Positions 10,336-20,910 of a stretch of 64,000 bases of DNA are shown piece after piece. The notes under the pieces are model-generated. The model searched no databases, was not told the DNA's origin, and saw only the letters and a program-made list of their open reading frames with translations. A program made the translations under genes and the position numbers. Every line of letters starts with the position of its first letter. Positions within the stretch are counted from its first letter, which is position 1. Location: assembly GCA_015680685.1 (NCBI GenBank), contig MNCI01002813.1, forward strand, positions 795,250 through 859,249. Direction: 5' to 3'. This DNA comes from Gnetum montanum (lineage: Eukaryota > Streptophyta > Gnetopsida > Gnetales > Gnetaceae).

Positions 10336-12200
10336 TTGAGGTACTTCAACCTCCAACTAACCAAACCAAGACCTTGTTTTTGTTTAAATTTTTTATCTCC
10401 ATCTTTGGATCAACCATTGTTCACCCAAATATTACTTGGCAAGAAAATAGTATCAAAATTTGAGAACAGGCTTTTCAAGCTTACTTTCCATAATTTATCC
10501 TCTTGCCATCTATCTACCTTCAAGAAATGTCTTCTTACTTTAGGAATTAAATTCTTGCCTAGACTACTTTCCATGTCTTATTATGATATCATCAAGGAAT
10601 TTATTTCTTTCACTAGGCATTTAAGACTAAGAAATTTCTTTGCCGATGACTTACAAAAAAAACATGAGCATTTTGAATTTTCTCATGATCATACTATCTC
10701 TTTGGCAAGAAGAAAACTTAGTCATCCTAAAAATTGGAATCCTCCCTACACCATGAATGACATGGAGATTACCCTTATTAAAGTAAACAAAATCTTGATG
10801 GATAAGCTGAAAAAATTAAATAATAAAAAATGCACTTTCCTATCAAATAATCTTTTGGAAGCGTTAGATAGACTAACAAAATACAACACCATTATCATTA
10901 AACTAGTAGATAAAAATATTTTTCTTGTTATTTTGGTTACTTCCTAGTATGTGAACGAGGCCAAAAGACAATTTTTAGATTCAGATGTTTATGATGAGGT
11001 TCTAGTAGTTCCTTGGTTTTTTATTAAATCCAAGAATTTCAATATTATTACTAAGTATCCAAACCTCCTTAGACTGTTTTAATATCATCTTCCCAAAATA
11101 TCAATCCACAAAACCAAGCCTTGTGCATTTTACTTGATTTCAAAATTCACAAACCAACTTTAGTCGGTAGGACCATTTGTAGATACACTGGTTACCTCTT
11201 AGAACTAGCTTCATAACTCTTGCATATCTTACTAACCTATTATACTTTGCCACATTGATAAGAGATGTGTGTGATTTAGGATTACCACTAAATGTAATCT
11301 TATTCACCTTTGATGTTGAATCTTTATATCCTAGTATTCCAATAAAAGAAGGAATTTTCACATGAAAGGAGATTATTTACAAATATTTTAATAAAATAAA
11401 TCATCCAAAATAGTAGCAATATGCAAGAGAAATTAGTGATCTTACTACACTTATTCTTTCTAAACATTATCTAGAGTTCCATGAAATGAATTACAAACAA
11501 GAGCGACCACCATGGAAAGTAATTTTGCAATGGTATATACTTCTCTCTTTGTTTCTTGGAAAAGAATCTCTTTCTCAAAACTAACACACATCATATTTAT
11601 TATTTTAAAAGATAAATTGATGATTCTATTGGTTTTTAGACTAGATCAAATAAGTTGTTACAACTTTTCTTCGATGCATATAATGCTCAATAAAGAAAAT
11701 CAATATTACTATGCCAACCTCTCAATATTCTATTAAAATTCTTGATGTACATTTTTATAAAGATGAGGCATTTTGTAAGACTATAATCCTAGCAACAAAA
11801 TGCCACCAAAAATCTCAAAATGCATATCAATACATCTTGTACTTCTCTTAACATCCAAAACATCAAAAAGGAGGCATTTATTCAATTATAATTATGGAAG
11901 TTTCTTACTCAAAGTTCATATTTGAGTAATTTCTTATCCCTTAAAAGCCTATTCTACAAATTTTTGCAAGATTGAGGTTATCCTAGTCATTTTCTCTAAC
12001 ATTTCTTTAAAAAATTTCATCCTCTGAAAAGGATTCTCTTTTGCATAAATTACTATAGGGTCACATCACCAAAATGAAAGGGACCCCTCTTGTTTTTAAG
12101 TTATATTTCACTTCTTCTACAAGATCTTTAATTGTGAGGAGAACCTTAAACCCTATTCTCATGGCTTGTCAAAAGATCCCTATTATCAAATATGATGATC
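10336..12200 (+). pseudogene. PLE reverse transcriptase of P2
   Basis: The 203-codon open stretch at 10,336-10,947 is the PLE RT N-terminal region: LGIKFLPR, RHLRLRNFF, NWNPPYTMNDME, then LDRLTKYNTIIIKLVDKN, matching the family L-K-x-x-x-D-I-V-I-K-P-A-D-K. Downstream, in shifting frames, come KIHKPTLVGR at 11,137-11,170, FTFDVESLYPSIPI at about 11,304-11,345, and the catalytic box IDDS at 11,616-11,627, where the Y codon is now TAA. Next is HPKHQK near 11,850, the conserved H-P-x-H-x-K after the palm. The end near 12,140-12,240 corresponds to KSLNVREILNPIL in P3. The frame is broken at least five times, so this copy is dead. The order and spacing fit a complete PLE RT. Confidence 0.85.
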
Positions 12201-12714
12201 CTATAGTTTTTTTCTAGATAAATCCAAGGTGTCTTGAAACATTCCTCACTAAGAGTTGCTATTCTACATGGATACATTCCAATTCAACAATTTAATGGAT
12301 TTTATTTACATTTCTAGTTGTTATTATAACCCACCCCCATATCTTTTAAAACATATGGGGTTCATTATTTTATAAGTTTTCCATGGGAACCTATAATAAT
12401 TTTATTATTTGTTAAATCTATGTTTTTAACTTAGCAACAAGACATGACATTTCAAACAATGTCATGTTTCTTCATTCTAAATGCAATAAAAATAACGTGT
12501 CATTTTGAATTTTCCACATCTCAAGTTTGTGCAACCAAAAGGTGATCTACAAAGACTTTGAAGTTGGTGTAACTTACATAAGTGCTAATCAAGGGTGTAA
12601 TTCCTTGAAAGCACTTCACTTCACCAAGTTTTTTCTTCATAATGTAATACACATTCCTAGTTTTCTCTATTGCCTTTAGGCTAACCCAAAATATTAATAA
12701 GCAGCATGCAATAC

Positions 12715-12764
12715 TTTTTTAACTTTTAACTTTTTAGCTTTTAACTTTTTAACATTTTAACTAT
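12715..12764 (+). repeat. TTTTAAC tract between P2 and P3
   Basis: Short run of TTTTAAC/TTTTTAAC/TTTTAGC units following the PLE 3' end. The same tract follows P3, P4, P5 and P7, so it seems to be the 3' terminal tail of the element or a product of its attachment. Confidence 0.7.
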
Positions 12765-13762
12765 CAACCTCTCAGGATTTTATTAATATTTTTAATGTAC
12801 ATTTTTATAAACATGAGGCATTTTGCAAGACTATATTCTTGGCAACAAAATGCTAACAAAAACCTCAAAATACATATCAATACATTCCATACTTCTCTTG
12901 GCATCCAAAACACCAAAAGGATGCATTTATTTAATCAAGATTATAGAGGTTTCTTAGACAAAGTTCATATTTTGTCGATTTATTATGCTCTAAAAGCCTA
13001 TTCTACAAACATCTATAAGTTCAAGGTTATCCTAGCCATTTTCTCCAACATTTCTTTGGAAAAGTTTCATCCTTTGAAAAGGATTCTATTTTGCATAAAG
13101 TACTACAAGGTTGCATCACCACAAAGAAAGGTACCTCTCACATTTTTAAGTTGGATTTCACTCCTTTTATGAAATCTTTAAATGTGAGGGAAATCCTAAA
13201 CCCTATTCTCATGGCCGATCTAAAGGTCCTTGGAATCAAATATGATGATCCTATAGTTATTTTTTGAAGAAATCCAAGACATCTTAGAACCTTCCTCATC
13301 AAAATTTTCTATTCTACATGGATAAATTCCAATTCAACAATGTAATGGATTTTCTTTACATTTCTAGTTGCTATTATAACCCCATCGCATATCTTTTAAA
13401 ACATATGGGGTCCATTATTTTTTAAATTTCTCATGGGAACTTATAATAATTTTTATTTGTTAAAGCTAGATTTTTAATTTAGCAACAAGACAAGACATTT
13501 CAATCAATGTTATGTTCCTTAATTCCAGATGAAATAAAAACAACATGCCATTCCAATTTTTCCAAATCTCTGATTCCTACAACCAAAAGGTAATCTATAG
13601 AGACTTTGGAGTTGGCATAACTTGGATAAGTGCTAATGAGGGATGTAATTCCCTAAAAGCTCTTCACTTAATTAATTTTTTCTTCATGTTGTAATCCACA
13701 TTATTATTTTTCATTGTTGCCTTCCAGCTAACCAAAGATATTAATAAGTAGTATGCAATACT
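12765..13762 (+). mobile_element. P3: 5'-truncated PLE copy
   Basis: Begins at CAACCTCTCAGGATTTT, matching P2 position 11,715 just after the catalytic palm, and runs to the shared 3' end. The open stretch at 12,795-13,172 is an out-of-frame reading of its first part followed by true thumb sequence. The true frame gives KSLNVREILNPIL at about 13,147-13,186, one of the clearest PLE C-terminal signatures in the window. With P2's tail and P4 it forms a tandem repeat with a period of about 1,050 bases. Confidence 0.8.
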
Positions 13763-13819
13763 TTATTAAATTTTAAATTTTTAATATTTTAACTTTTAAC
13801 TTTTTAACTTTCTAACTCT
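13763..13819 (+). repeat. TTTTAAC tract between P3 and P4
   Basis: About 55 bases of TTTTAAC-like units between the 3' end of P3 and the 5' truncation point of P4. Confidence 0.7.
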
Positions 13820-14821
13820 CAACATCTCAATATGCTATTAACATTCTTGATGTATATTTTTATAAACATGACAAATTTTGCAAAATTGGGATCCTAGGAA
13901 CAAAATGCTATCGAAAACCTCAACATACATATCAATACATATTTTACTTCTCTTGGCATCAAAAACACCAAAAAGAAACATTTATTCAATCAAAATTATA
14001 GAGGTTTCTTGCTATAAGTTCATATTTTAGTGATTTCTTATCCCTTAAAAACCTATTCTACAAATGTCTATGAGTTCAAGGTTATCCCAACCATTTCCTC
14101 TAGAATTGCTTTGGAAAAGTTTAATCCTCTAATAAGGATTCTCTTTTAAATAAAGTACTACAAGGTCGCATCATCAAAAAGAAAGTGATCCCTCTCATTT
14201 TTAAGTTAGATTTCACTCCTTCTATGAAAGCTTTAAATGTGAGGGAAACCCTAAACCCTATTCTCATGACTTGCCTAAAGATCCTTGGAATCAAAAATGA
14301 TGATCCTATAGTTATTTTCTAGAGAAATCCAAGATGTCTTGGAACCTTCCTCACCAAAAGTCACTATTCTACATGGATAAATTCCAATTCAACAATTTAA
14401 TTAATTTTCTTTACATTTCTGGTTGCTATTATAAAGCACCCCCATATCTTCTAAAACATACAAGGTTCATTATTTTATAACTTTCCCATGGGAACTTATA
14501 ATAATTTTATTATTTATTAAAGTTTGATTTTTAATTTAGCAACATGACATGACATTTCAAACAATATCATGTTCCTTCATTTTAGATGCAATAAAAACAA
14601 CATGCCATTCCAAATTTTTCACATCTCAAGTTCATGCAACCATAAGGTAATCAATAGAGAATTTGGAGTTAGCGTAACTTGGATAAGTGCTAATGAGGAA
14701 TATAAATCACCAAAAGTGCTTCACTTCACCAAGTTTTTTCTTCATGTTGTAATCCGCATTGTTTTTTTTTTCATTATTGCCTTCAGGCTAACCCAACATA
14801 TCAATAACCATCACACAATAC
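13820..14821 (+). mobile_element. P4: 5'-truncated PLE copy
   Basis: Begins at CAACATCTCAATATGC, the same breakpoint as P3, and ends at ATCAATAACCATCACACAATAC. Collinear with P2 and P3 throughout. The 86-codon open stretch at 14,569-14,829 lies in the 3' tail; its counterparts in other copies are not open, so I treat it as chance. Confidence 0.8.
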
Positions 14822-14950
14822 TTTTTTAACTTTTAACATTTAACTTTTTAAGTTTTTATCTTTTACCTTTTACCTTTTAAAGTTTTTATCCTTTTAATTT
14901 TTAGTTTTTAGCTTTTACATTTGAACCTTTAAACTCTTATATTTTTAACT
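14822..14950 (+). repeat. TTTTAAC tract between P4 and telomere-like array T2
   Basis: About 130 bases of TTTTAAC, TTTTTAAC, TTTTACC and TTTTAGC units. It changes into telomere-like heptamers within one unit near 14,950 (AACTTTTTAACCTAAATCCC). Confidence 0.75.
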
Positions 14951-16475
14951 TTTTAACCTAAATCCCAAACCTTGAATCTTGAATCCTAGAACCTCTAATC
15001 CCAAACTCTAAACTTTAAACCATGAAACCTTAAAACCTTGAGCCCCAAACCCCAAACCTCAAACATAGAGCCCCTAAACTTGAACCTTGAACCCTGAACC
15101 CTAAAAAACCTAAAAATCCTAAAAAATACTAAAACCCTAGAACTCTAAATTTCAAAGCCTAAACCTAGAACCCCTAAATCCTAAACCCTAAGAAACATAA
15201 AGCCTAAACCCTAAATCTTGAACACCAAACATTGAACCCTAAACCATAAATTCCTAAACTTTCAAACCTAAATGCTAAACCCTAAATCATGAACCCTAAA
15301 TCCTAAGAACCATGAACCTCAAACCCTAAATCCTAAGAACCTTAAATCCTAAACCCTAGAACCCTAAACCCTAACAACTAAATGCTAAAACCTAAATCCT
15401 AAATCCTAAAACCTAAACCCTGAATTCTAAATCATGAATCTTGAACTTGAAACCCTAAACCTTGAGCCCTGAACCCCAAACCTTGAACCCTAAACCCATA
15501 ACAATAAGAATCCTAAAACCAAAACTCAAAGAACCATGAACCATGAACCTTGAAAACCATAAAAATCCTAAATCCTAAACCCTAAACCTTATGAAGCCTT
15601 AATCAAAAAACCCTAAACCATAAATCCTAATGCCTGAACCTTGAACCCTAGACCCTGAACCTTAAACCTTAAATCCTAAACCATGAACCATGAATCTTGA
15701 ATCCTAAATCATAAAACCTAAACACTAATTCCTAAATTAAGAACCATAAATCATAAACCATAAATAATAAACTCTAGAATCATAAATCCTAAACCCTAGA
15801 ACCCTAAACCCTAAATCCTTAACCATGAACCTTAAACCCTCAACCCTAAACCAAAGATCATAAACCCTAAGCCCTAAATCTTGAACCATAAATCATAAAC
15901 CCTAAACCCTAAAACTTAAATCATAAACCTTAAACCCTAAACCCTAAACCATGAACCCTAAACACTAAGCCCTAATATCCATAAACCCTGAATCGTAAAT
16001 CCTAAATCATAAATCCTAAAAATCTTAAACCCTTAACCCTTAACTCTAAATCATAAATCCTAAAACCCTAAACCCTAAACCATCAACACTAAACCTTGAA
16101 CAATGAACCCTAAACCCTAAACTTGAAAGCTTAAACCTTGAACCCTAAATCTTCAACCATGATCCATAAACCCTAGAACCCTAAACCCTAAACCTTGAAC
16201 CTTGATTTCTAAACCCTAAACCATGAACCTTGACCCCTAAACCCTAAACCCTAAACCTTGAATCCCAACCCATGAACCCTAAATCCTAAATCCTAAACCC
16301 TGAATCCTAAATATTAAAACACTAAAACCCTAAACCCTAAGCCCTGAATCCTAAACCCTAAACCATAAACCCTAAGAACCCTCTTAAACATAAAAACTAA
16401 ACCATGAATCTTGAATCATGAGAATCCTTAAATCCTAAACCCTAACCCCTAAGAACCCCTAAAACTAAACCATAA
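14951..16475 (+). repeat. T2: degenerate CCCTAAA telomere-like array, about 1.5 kb
   Basis: Over 200 heptamer units in one orientation. CCCTAAA is the commonest word, with many point variants (TCCTAAA, CCATAAA, CCTTGAA, CCATGAA, CCCTGAA, CACTAAA) and occasional length changes. Canonical runs of three or more units occur, for example around 15,925-15,950. It lies between the 3' tract of P4 and the 5' end of truncated copy P5. Consistent with old interstitial telomeric DNA. Confidence 0.95.
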
Positions 16476-17024
16476 AGCCTAGTCACATGACTTATCAAAA
16501 GATTCCTAAAGATAAAGATGATGATCTTGTAGCTATTTGTTGAAGTAATCCAAGATGTCCTAGAACCTTTCTCACCAAAAGTTACTATTCTTCATGGAGG
16601 TTCTCCAATTCAACAATTTAATGGATATTTCTTTTTGATTTTTTGGTTGCTATTAAAACCCATCCCATATCCTTTAAATAAATAGGATTCATTATTTTAT
16701 AAGTTTATTATTATTTGTAAAAGTTGAATTTTTAATTTAGCAACAAACATGACATTTTAAAAAAAAACATCATGTTCCTTCTTTCCAAAAGTAATAAAAA
16801 TAACATGTCATTCCAAATTCTTCACATCTTAGGTTTGTGCAACTAGAAGATGATCAATAGAGAATTTAAAGCTAGTGAAACTTTGATAAGTACTTATGAA
16901 GGATGCAATTCCTCAAAAGTGATTTAATTCATCAAGTTTATTCTTCATGTTGTAATTCTTCTTGTTTTTATTTATTATTTCCTTCAAGCTAAATCAAGAT
17001 ATCAATAAGCAGCACACAATACAT
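16476..17024 (+). mobile_element. P5: 5'-truncated PLE copy between telomere-like arrays
   Basis: Starts directly at the end of T2 with CCTAGTCACATGACTTATC, matching the P7 coding sequence CCTATTCACATGGCTTACC. It is collinear with P6 and P7 to the common end CAATAAGCAGCACACAATAC. By shared words (GATGATGATCTTGTAG, GAAGTAATCCAAGATGTC) P5, P6 and P7 form one subfamily, distinct from P1-P4. Confidence 0.85.
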
Positions 17025-17308
17025 TTTTAAATTTTTAACCTTTAACTTTTTACCTTTAACTTTTTAACTTTTAACTTTTTACCCTTAACTTTGAACTTTG
17101 AACTTTTTACTATTTAACTTTTTAACTTATAATGTTAAGATTTTTAATTTTTAACTTTAATTTTTGAACTTTTTACATTTAACTTTTAACTTTTTACCCT
17201 TTAAATCTTTATCCTTTCACTTTTTCACTTTAAATTTTCTAACTTTTTAACTTTTCACCTTTACCTTTTAACTTTTAACTGTTTACCTTTAACTTTTTAA
17301 CTTTTAAT
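17025..17308 (+). repeat. Long TTTTAAC tract after P5
   Basis: About 280 bases, the longest of these tracts, made of TTTTAAC, TTTTTAAC, TTTTACC and GAAC variants. It switches sharply at AACTTTTAATCCTAAACCC into canonical telomere heptamers. Confidence 0.8.
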
Positions 17309-18603
17309 CCTAAACCCTAAACCCTAAACCCTATTAACCATAAACCTTGAAACCCTGAACCCTAAAATCATAAAATCCTAAACCATAAACCTTGAACCCT
17401 AAACCTTAATCCTAAACCCCTAAATCATAAACCCTACTCCTAACCCCTGAATCATAAACCATAAAAACATTGAATCCTAAATCATAAACCATAAACCCTA
17501 AACCACTATATGATTAACCCTAAATCATAAATCCTAGATCCTAAAACCATATTCCTTAAAATACTAAACCCAAATCTAACCCCTCAACCATCAACCCTAA
17601 ACCTTAAACACTAAACCTTGAAGCTTAAACTATGAATTGTGAATCCTAAACACTGATCTCTAAACCATAAACCCTCAACCATAGACCTTAATAGCCTTCA
17701 AAACTAAACCCTAAACCCTATGAATCCTAAACCCTAAACCCTAATCCTATACTATAAATACTAAACCCTAAATCCTAGACCCTCAACTCTAGAACCCTAG
17801 GTTCACTTGAAACCCAAAACCCTAAATCCTAAACCCTAAACATTGAACCCTAAACATTAAAACTTGAACCATGAACCCTCAACCCTTAACCCTTAACCTT
17901 GAACACTAAACCCTAAACCCTAAACCCTATACACTAAATCATGAACCCTAAATCCTAAGAATCATGAACCATGAATCTGAAATCCTAAGAACCTTAAACC
18001 TTAAATCCCAAACCCTGAATCCAAAACCCTTGAACCCTAAACCTTAAACTCTCAATAGTAAATCATGAACCCTAAATTATAAATTCTAAATCCTAAATCC
18101 AAAACCCTTAACCATCAACCCTAAACCATACATCTTAAACCCTAGAAATCCTAATCCTTGAACCCTAAACCCTAAATACTAAACACTAAACATATACCAT
18201 AAATCATAAACCATGAACAGTAAATTCATAAAATCATAAATCTTAAAATCTACATCATAAACCCTAAAATTTGAACCCTATACCATATAACCTAAACCCT
18301 AAACCATGAACCTTAAACCACAAATACTAAGAATCCTAAATCCTAAACACTAAACCTTGAACCATGAATCCTAACTTAAAACCCTAAACCCTAAAGCATG
18401 AACCCTAAATGCTCTAAACCCTAAGCCTTGATCCCTAAACCCTAGATCTTAAATGTTAAACCCTAAAACCCTAATACCATGAATCCTAAATCATAAACAA
18501 TGAACTCTAAGAATCCTTTGAATCCTAAACCCTAACCTTGAGAACCCCTAGACCTTAAACCCTAACCCCTAAGAACCCCTAGCTCTTAACCTTAAATCCT
18601 ATT
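17309..18603 (+). repeat. T3: degenerate CCCTAAA telomere-like array, about 1.3 kb
   Basis: Begins with three perfect CCTAAAC units, then degenerates as T2 does. Single orientation, C-rich strand on plus. It ends at CTTAAATCCTATTTACATGAC, where the truncated copy P6 begins. Confidence 0.95.
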
Positions 18604-19166
18604 TACATGACTTGGCAAAAGCTTCTTAAAATTAGAGATGATGATCTTGTAGTTATTTGCTGAAGTAATCCAAGATGTCTTAGAACCTTTCTCACCAAAA
18701 GTTACTATTCTGTATGGAGATTTTCCAATTCAGCAATTTAATGGATATTTTTCTTTGCTTTTTTGGTCGCTATTATAGCTAACCCTCATATTTATTAAAC
18801 ATATAGGATTCATTATTTTATAAGTTTATTGTTGTAATTTTATTATTTTTTATGCTTATTTATATTTTATAAGTTAATTATTATTTGTAAAAGGTGGTTT
18901 TTTATTTAGTAACAAGACATGATGCTTCAAAAAACAACATGCCATTTTGAATTTTGTACATCTCAGGTTCATGCAACCAAAAGATGATCAATAGAGAATT
19001 TGGAGCTAGTGTAAATTGGATAAGTGCTAATGAGGGGTGCAATTCCTTGAAAGTTCTTCACTTCATCAAGTTTATTCTTCATGTTGTAATTCATTTTTCT
19101 ATTATTTACTATTACCTTTAGACTAAACCAAGATATCAATAAGAAGCATGTAATACATTTATAAAT
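18604..19166 (+). mobile_element. P6: 5'-truncated PLE copy
   Basis: Starts at the same PLE position as P5 (CCTATTTACATGACTTGGC), directly at the end of array T3. It ends at ATCAATAAGAAGCATGTAATAC and runs into the 5' region of P7 without telomere repeats, through a junction of the same kind as P1-P2. The minus-strand open stretch at 18,969-19,190 is a shadow. Confidence 0.85.
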
Positions 19167-20842
19167 TTTTACCCTTAATGTTTTTCTCATTGAAATAGCC
19201 GATTTATATATGGCATCATCTAATTTTTCTCATTTGGATGATGCTCTTGGCCAACAAAGAGAGCAAGGTTGAAATATCTAATAGGATCATAATCCTATTC
19301 CTAGTGGCTCCTTCCCCATAGAGTTCTCTTCTCATGATAATCGAACATGTAGGAAGCTTGAACAGATCTTCTTTGATGACATTTAGATTGAATCTAAGGC
19401 CAAAAAATGGTTTTATGATTATATCTTCATACGTGTTTTAGCCTTGAACCAACACATGAGCCTTATATATCAATTTCATGAAAAGCTTAGAAAAGCTTGA
19501 GATTATTTCGAAAATGCCATTGACATCTTGCAACAACAATTGATTTATTAAAGATATCATAGACATAAAATTAAGGATCATTATCTCTATCAAGCTTATT
19601 AGTTAATTAGCAAAATTTCATCCTTGAAGATTGTTGCAAACTAGTGTACTTGAGATGAATCCTCATTACTATTACACCTTGTCTCATGATTTTAGTCACA
19701 AATTCTATTAAAGGATTTAAAAATATGTTTCATGTGCACAAACAAATAGTTATCATGATCCAAAAAAATTTAATCATCCAAAGTCTGCAAAGAATATTTC
19801 CATAATTAAAACTTGAAAGAGCTTCAACAAATAATAAAATGCAAAAAAAAGTTTGTAGAAATATATAATGGATGCAACAATAAGAACATGGATTCTTATC
19901 ATAAAGGTACGACATATATAGTCATATAATGTCAACAAAATCTGCAAAATTTTGTTGAGCAAAATTCACTACATTTCATTTGATTTACAAAACTTCTTCC
20001 AAGGTGTTAACGTAGCTCATCTTTTGCAAGTCTATATAAAAAAATTAAAATAATTTTGTGTTCAATTGATTCTAATACATAACCTTCATAAATAAAAAAG
20101 CCATGGAATTTAATAATCACACTTGATCTATTACTAATAAAGATCTCCATCTCATCTTTGGGAAAGTTTTGAGAAGGATTTTCTTTTGCTTAAAGTATTG
20201 CAAGAGTGCATCACCAAAAAGAGAGGGACCCCTCTCATTTTCAACTTAAATTTCACTTCCTCTATGAAATCTTTAAATGTGAGGCAAATCCTAAACCCTA
20301 TTCACATGGCTTACCAAAAGATTTCTAAAATTAATGATGATGATCTTGTAGTTAATTTTTGAAGTAATCTAAGACATTTGAGAACCTTTCTTACCAAAAG
20401 TTACTATTCTACATGGAGATTCTTTAATTCAAAAATTTAATGAATATTTTTTCTTTGCTTTTCTAGTCACTATTATAACCCATCCTATATCCTTTAAACA
20501 TATGGGGCTCATTATTTTATAAGTTTATTATTATCTGCAAAAGTTTGGTTTTTAATTTAGTAACAAGACATGATGTTTCAAAAAAAAACACCTCATGTTC
20601 CTTCATTTTGGAAGTAATAAAAACAACATGCTATTTTGAATTTTTCACATCTCAAGTTCATGCAAATAGAAGGTGATCAACAGAGAATTTGGAGTTAGTG
20701 TAACTTTAATAAGTGCTGATAAGGGGTGCAATTACTTGAAACCACTTCACTTCACTGTTCATTCTTCATGTTGTAATCCATTTTTCTATTATTTACTATT
20801 GCCTTCAAGCTAAATCAAGATATTAATAAGCATCACATAATA
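19167..20842 (+). mobile_element. P7: PLE copy with 5' region but internal deletion of RT
   Basis: The 5' region from CTCATTTGGATGATGCTCTTGG (19,229) to about 20,150 is collinear with 8,955-9,970 of P2. At about 20,155 it jumps to sequence equivalent to P2 12,010, removing roughly 2 kb that includes the whole RT palm. It then runs through the coding part with AATCCTAAACCCTATTCACA to the common 3' end near 20,840. A useful second sample of the 5' region. Confidence 0.8.
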
Positions 20843-20910
20843 CATTTTTAACTTTTTAACTTTTAACTTTTAACTTTTTACCTTTAACTTTTTAACTTTA
20901 ACTTTTAATC
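20843..20910 (+). repeat. TTTTAAC tract after P7
   Basis: About 65 bases of TTTTAAC/TTTTTAAC units between P7 and T4. The switch into telomere-like repeat uses the same words as after P5 (AACTTTTAATCCTAAAC). Confidence 0.75.

Larger units (their letters stand above)
8891..12714 (+). mobile_element. P2: most complete Penelope-like element
   Basis: A unit of about 3.8 kb containing a 5' leader (8,891-9,080), a coiled-coil/charged upstream coding part (9,080-10,335), a PLE reverse transcriptase (10,336-12,200) and a non-coding or unrecognised 3' tail ending at GCAGCATGCAATAC near 12,712. It is bounded on the left by the truncated copy P1 and on the right by a TTTTAAC tract and another truncated copy, P3. 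I find no GIY-YIG endonuclease motifs or CCHH finger after the RT thumb. That would place it with the endonuclease-deficient PLEs (Athena/Coprina type), which are telomere-associated in other organisms. Decay of an endonuclease beyond recognition is the alternative. Confidence 0.75.

Noticed and set aside
10336-10947. Independent 203-codon host gene
   Set aside because: The residues match the N-terminal region of PLE reverse transcriptase and the RT continues downstream in shifted frames.
14569-14829. 86-codon ORF in the P4 tail as a PLE endonuclease
   Set aside because: The frame is not open in other copies and shows no GIY-YIG or finger motifs.
14951-16475. CRISPR-like or coding repeat array
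   Set aside because: Units are 7 bases with point variants and no spacers, and the sequence is plant-type CCCTAAA, so these are degenerate telomere-like repeats.
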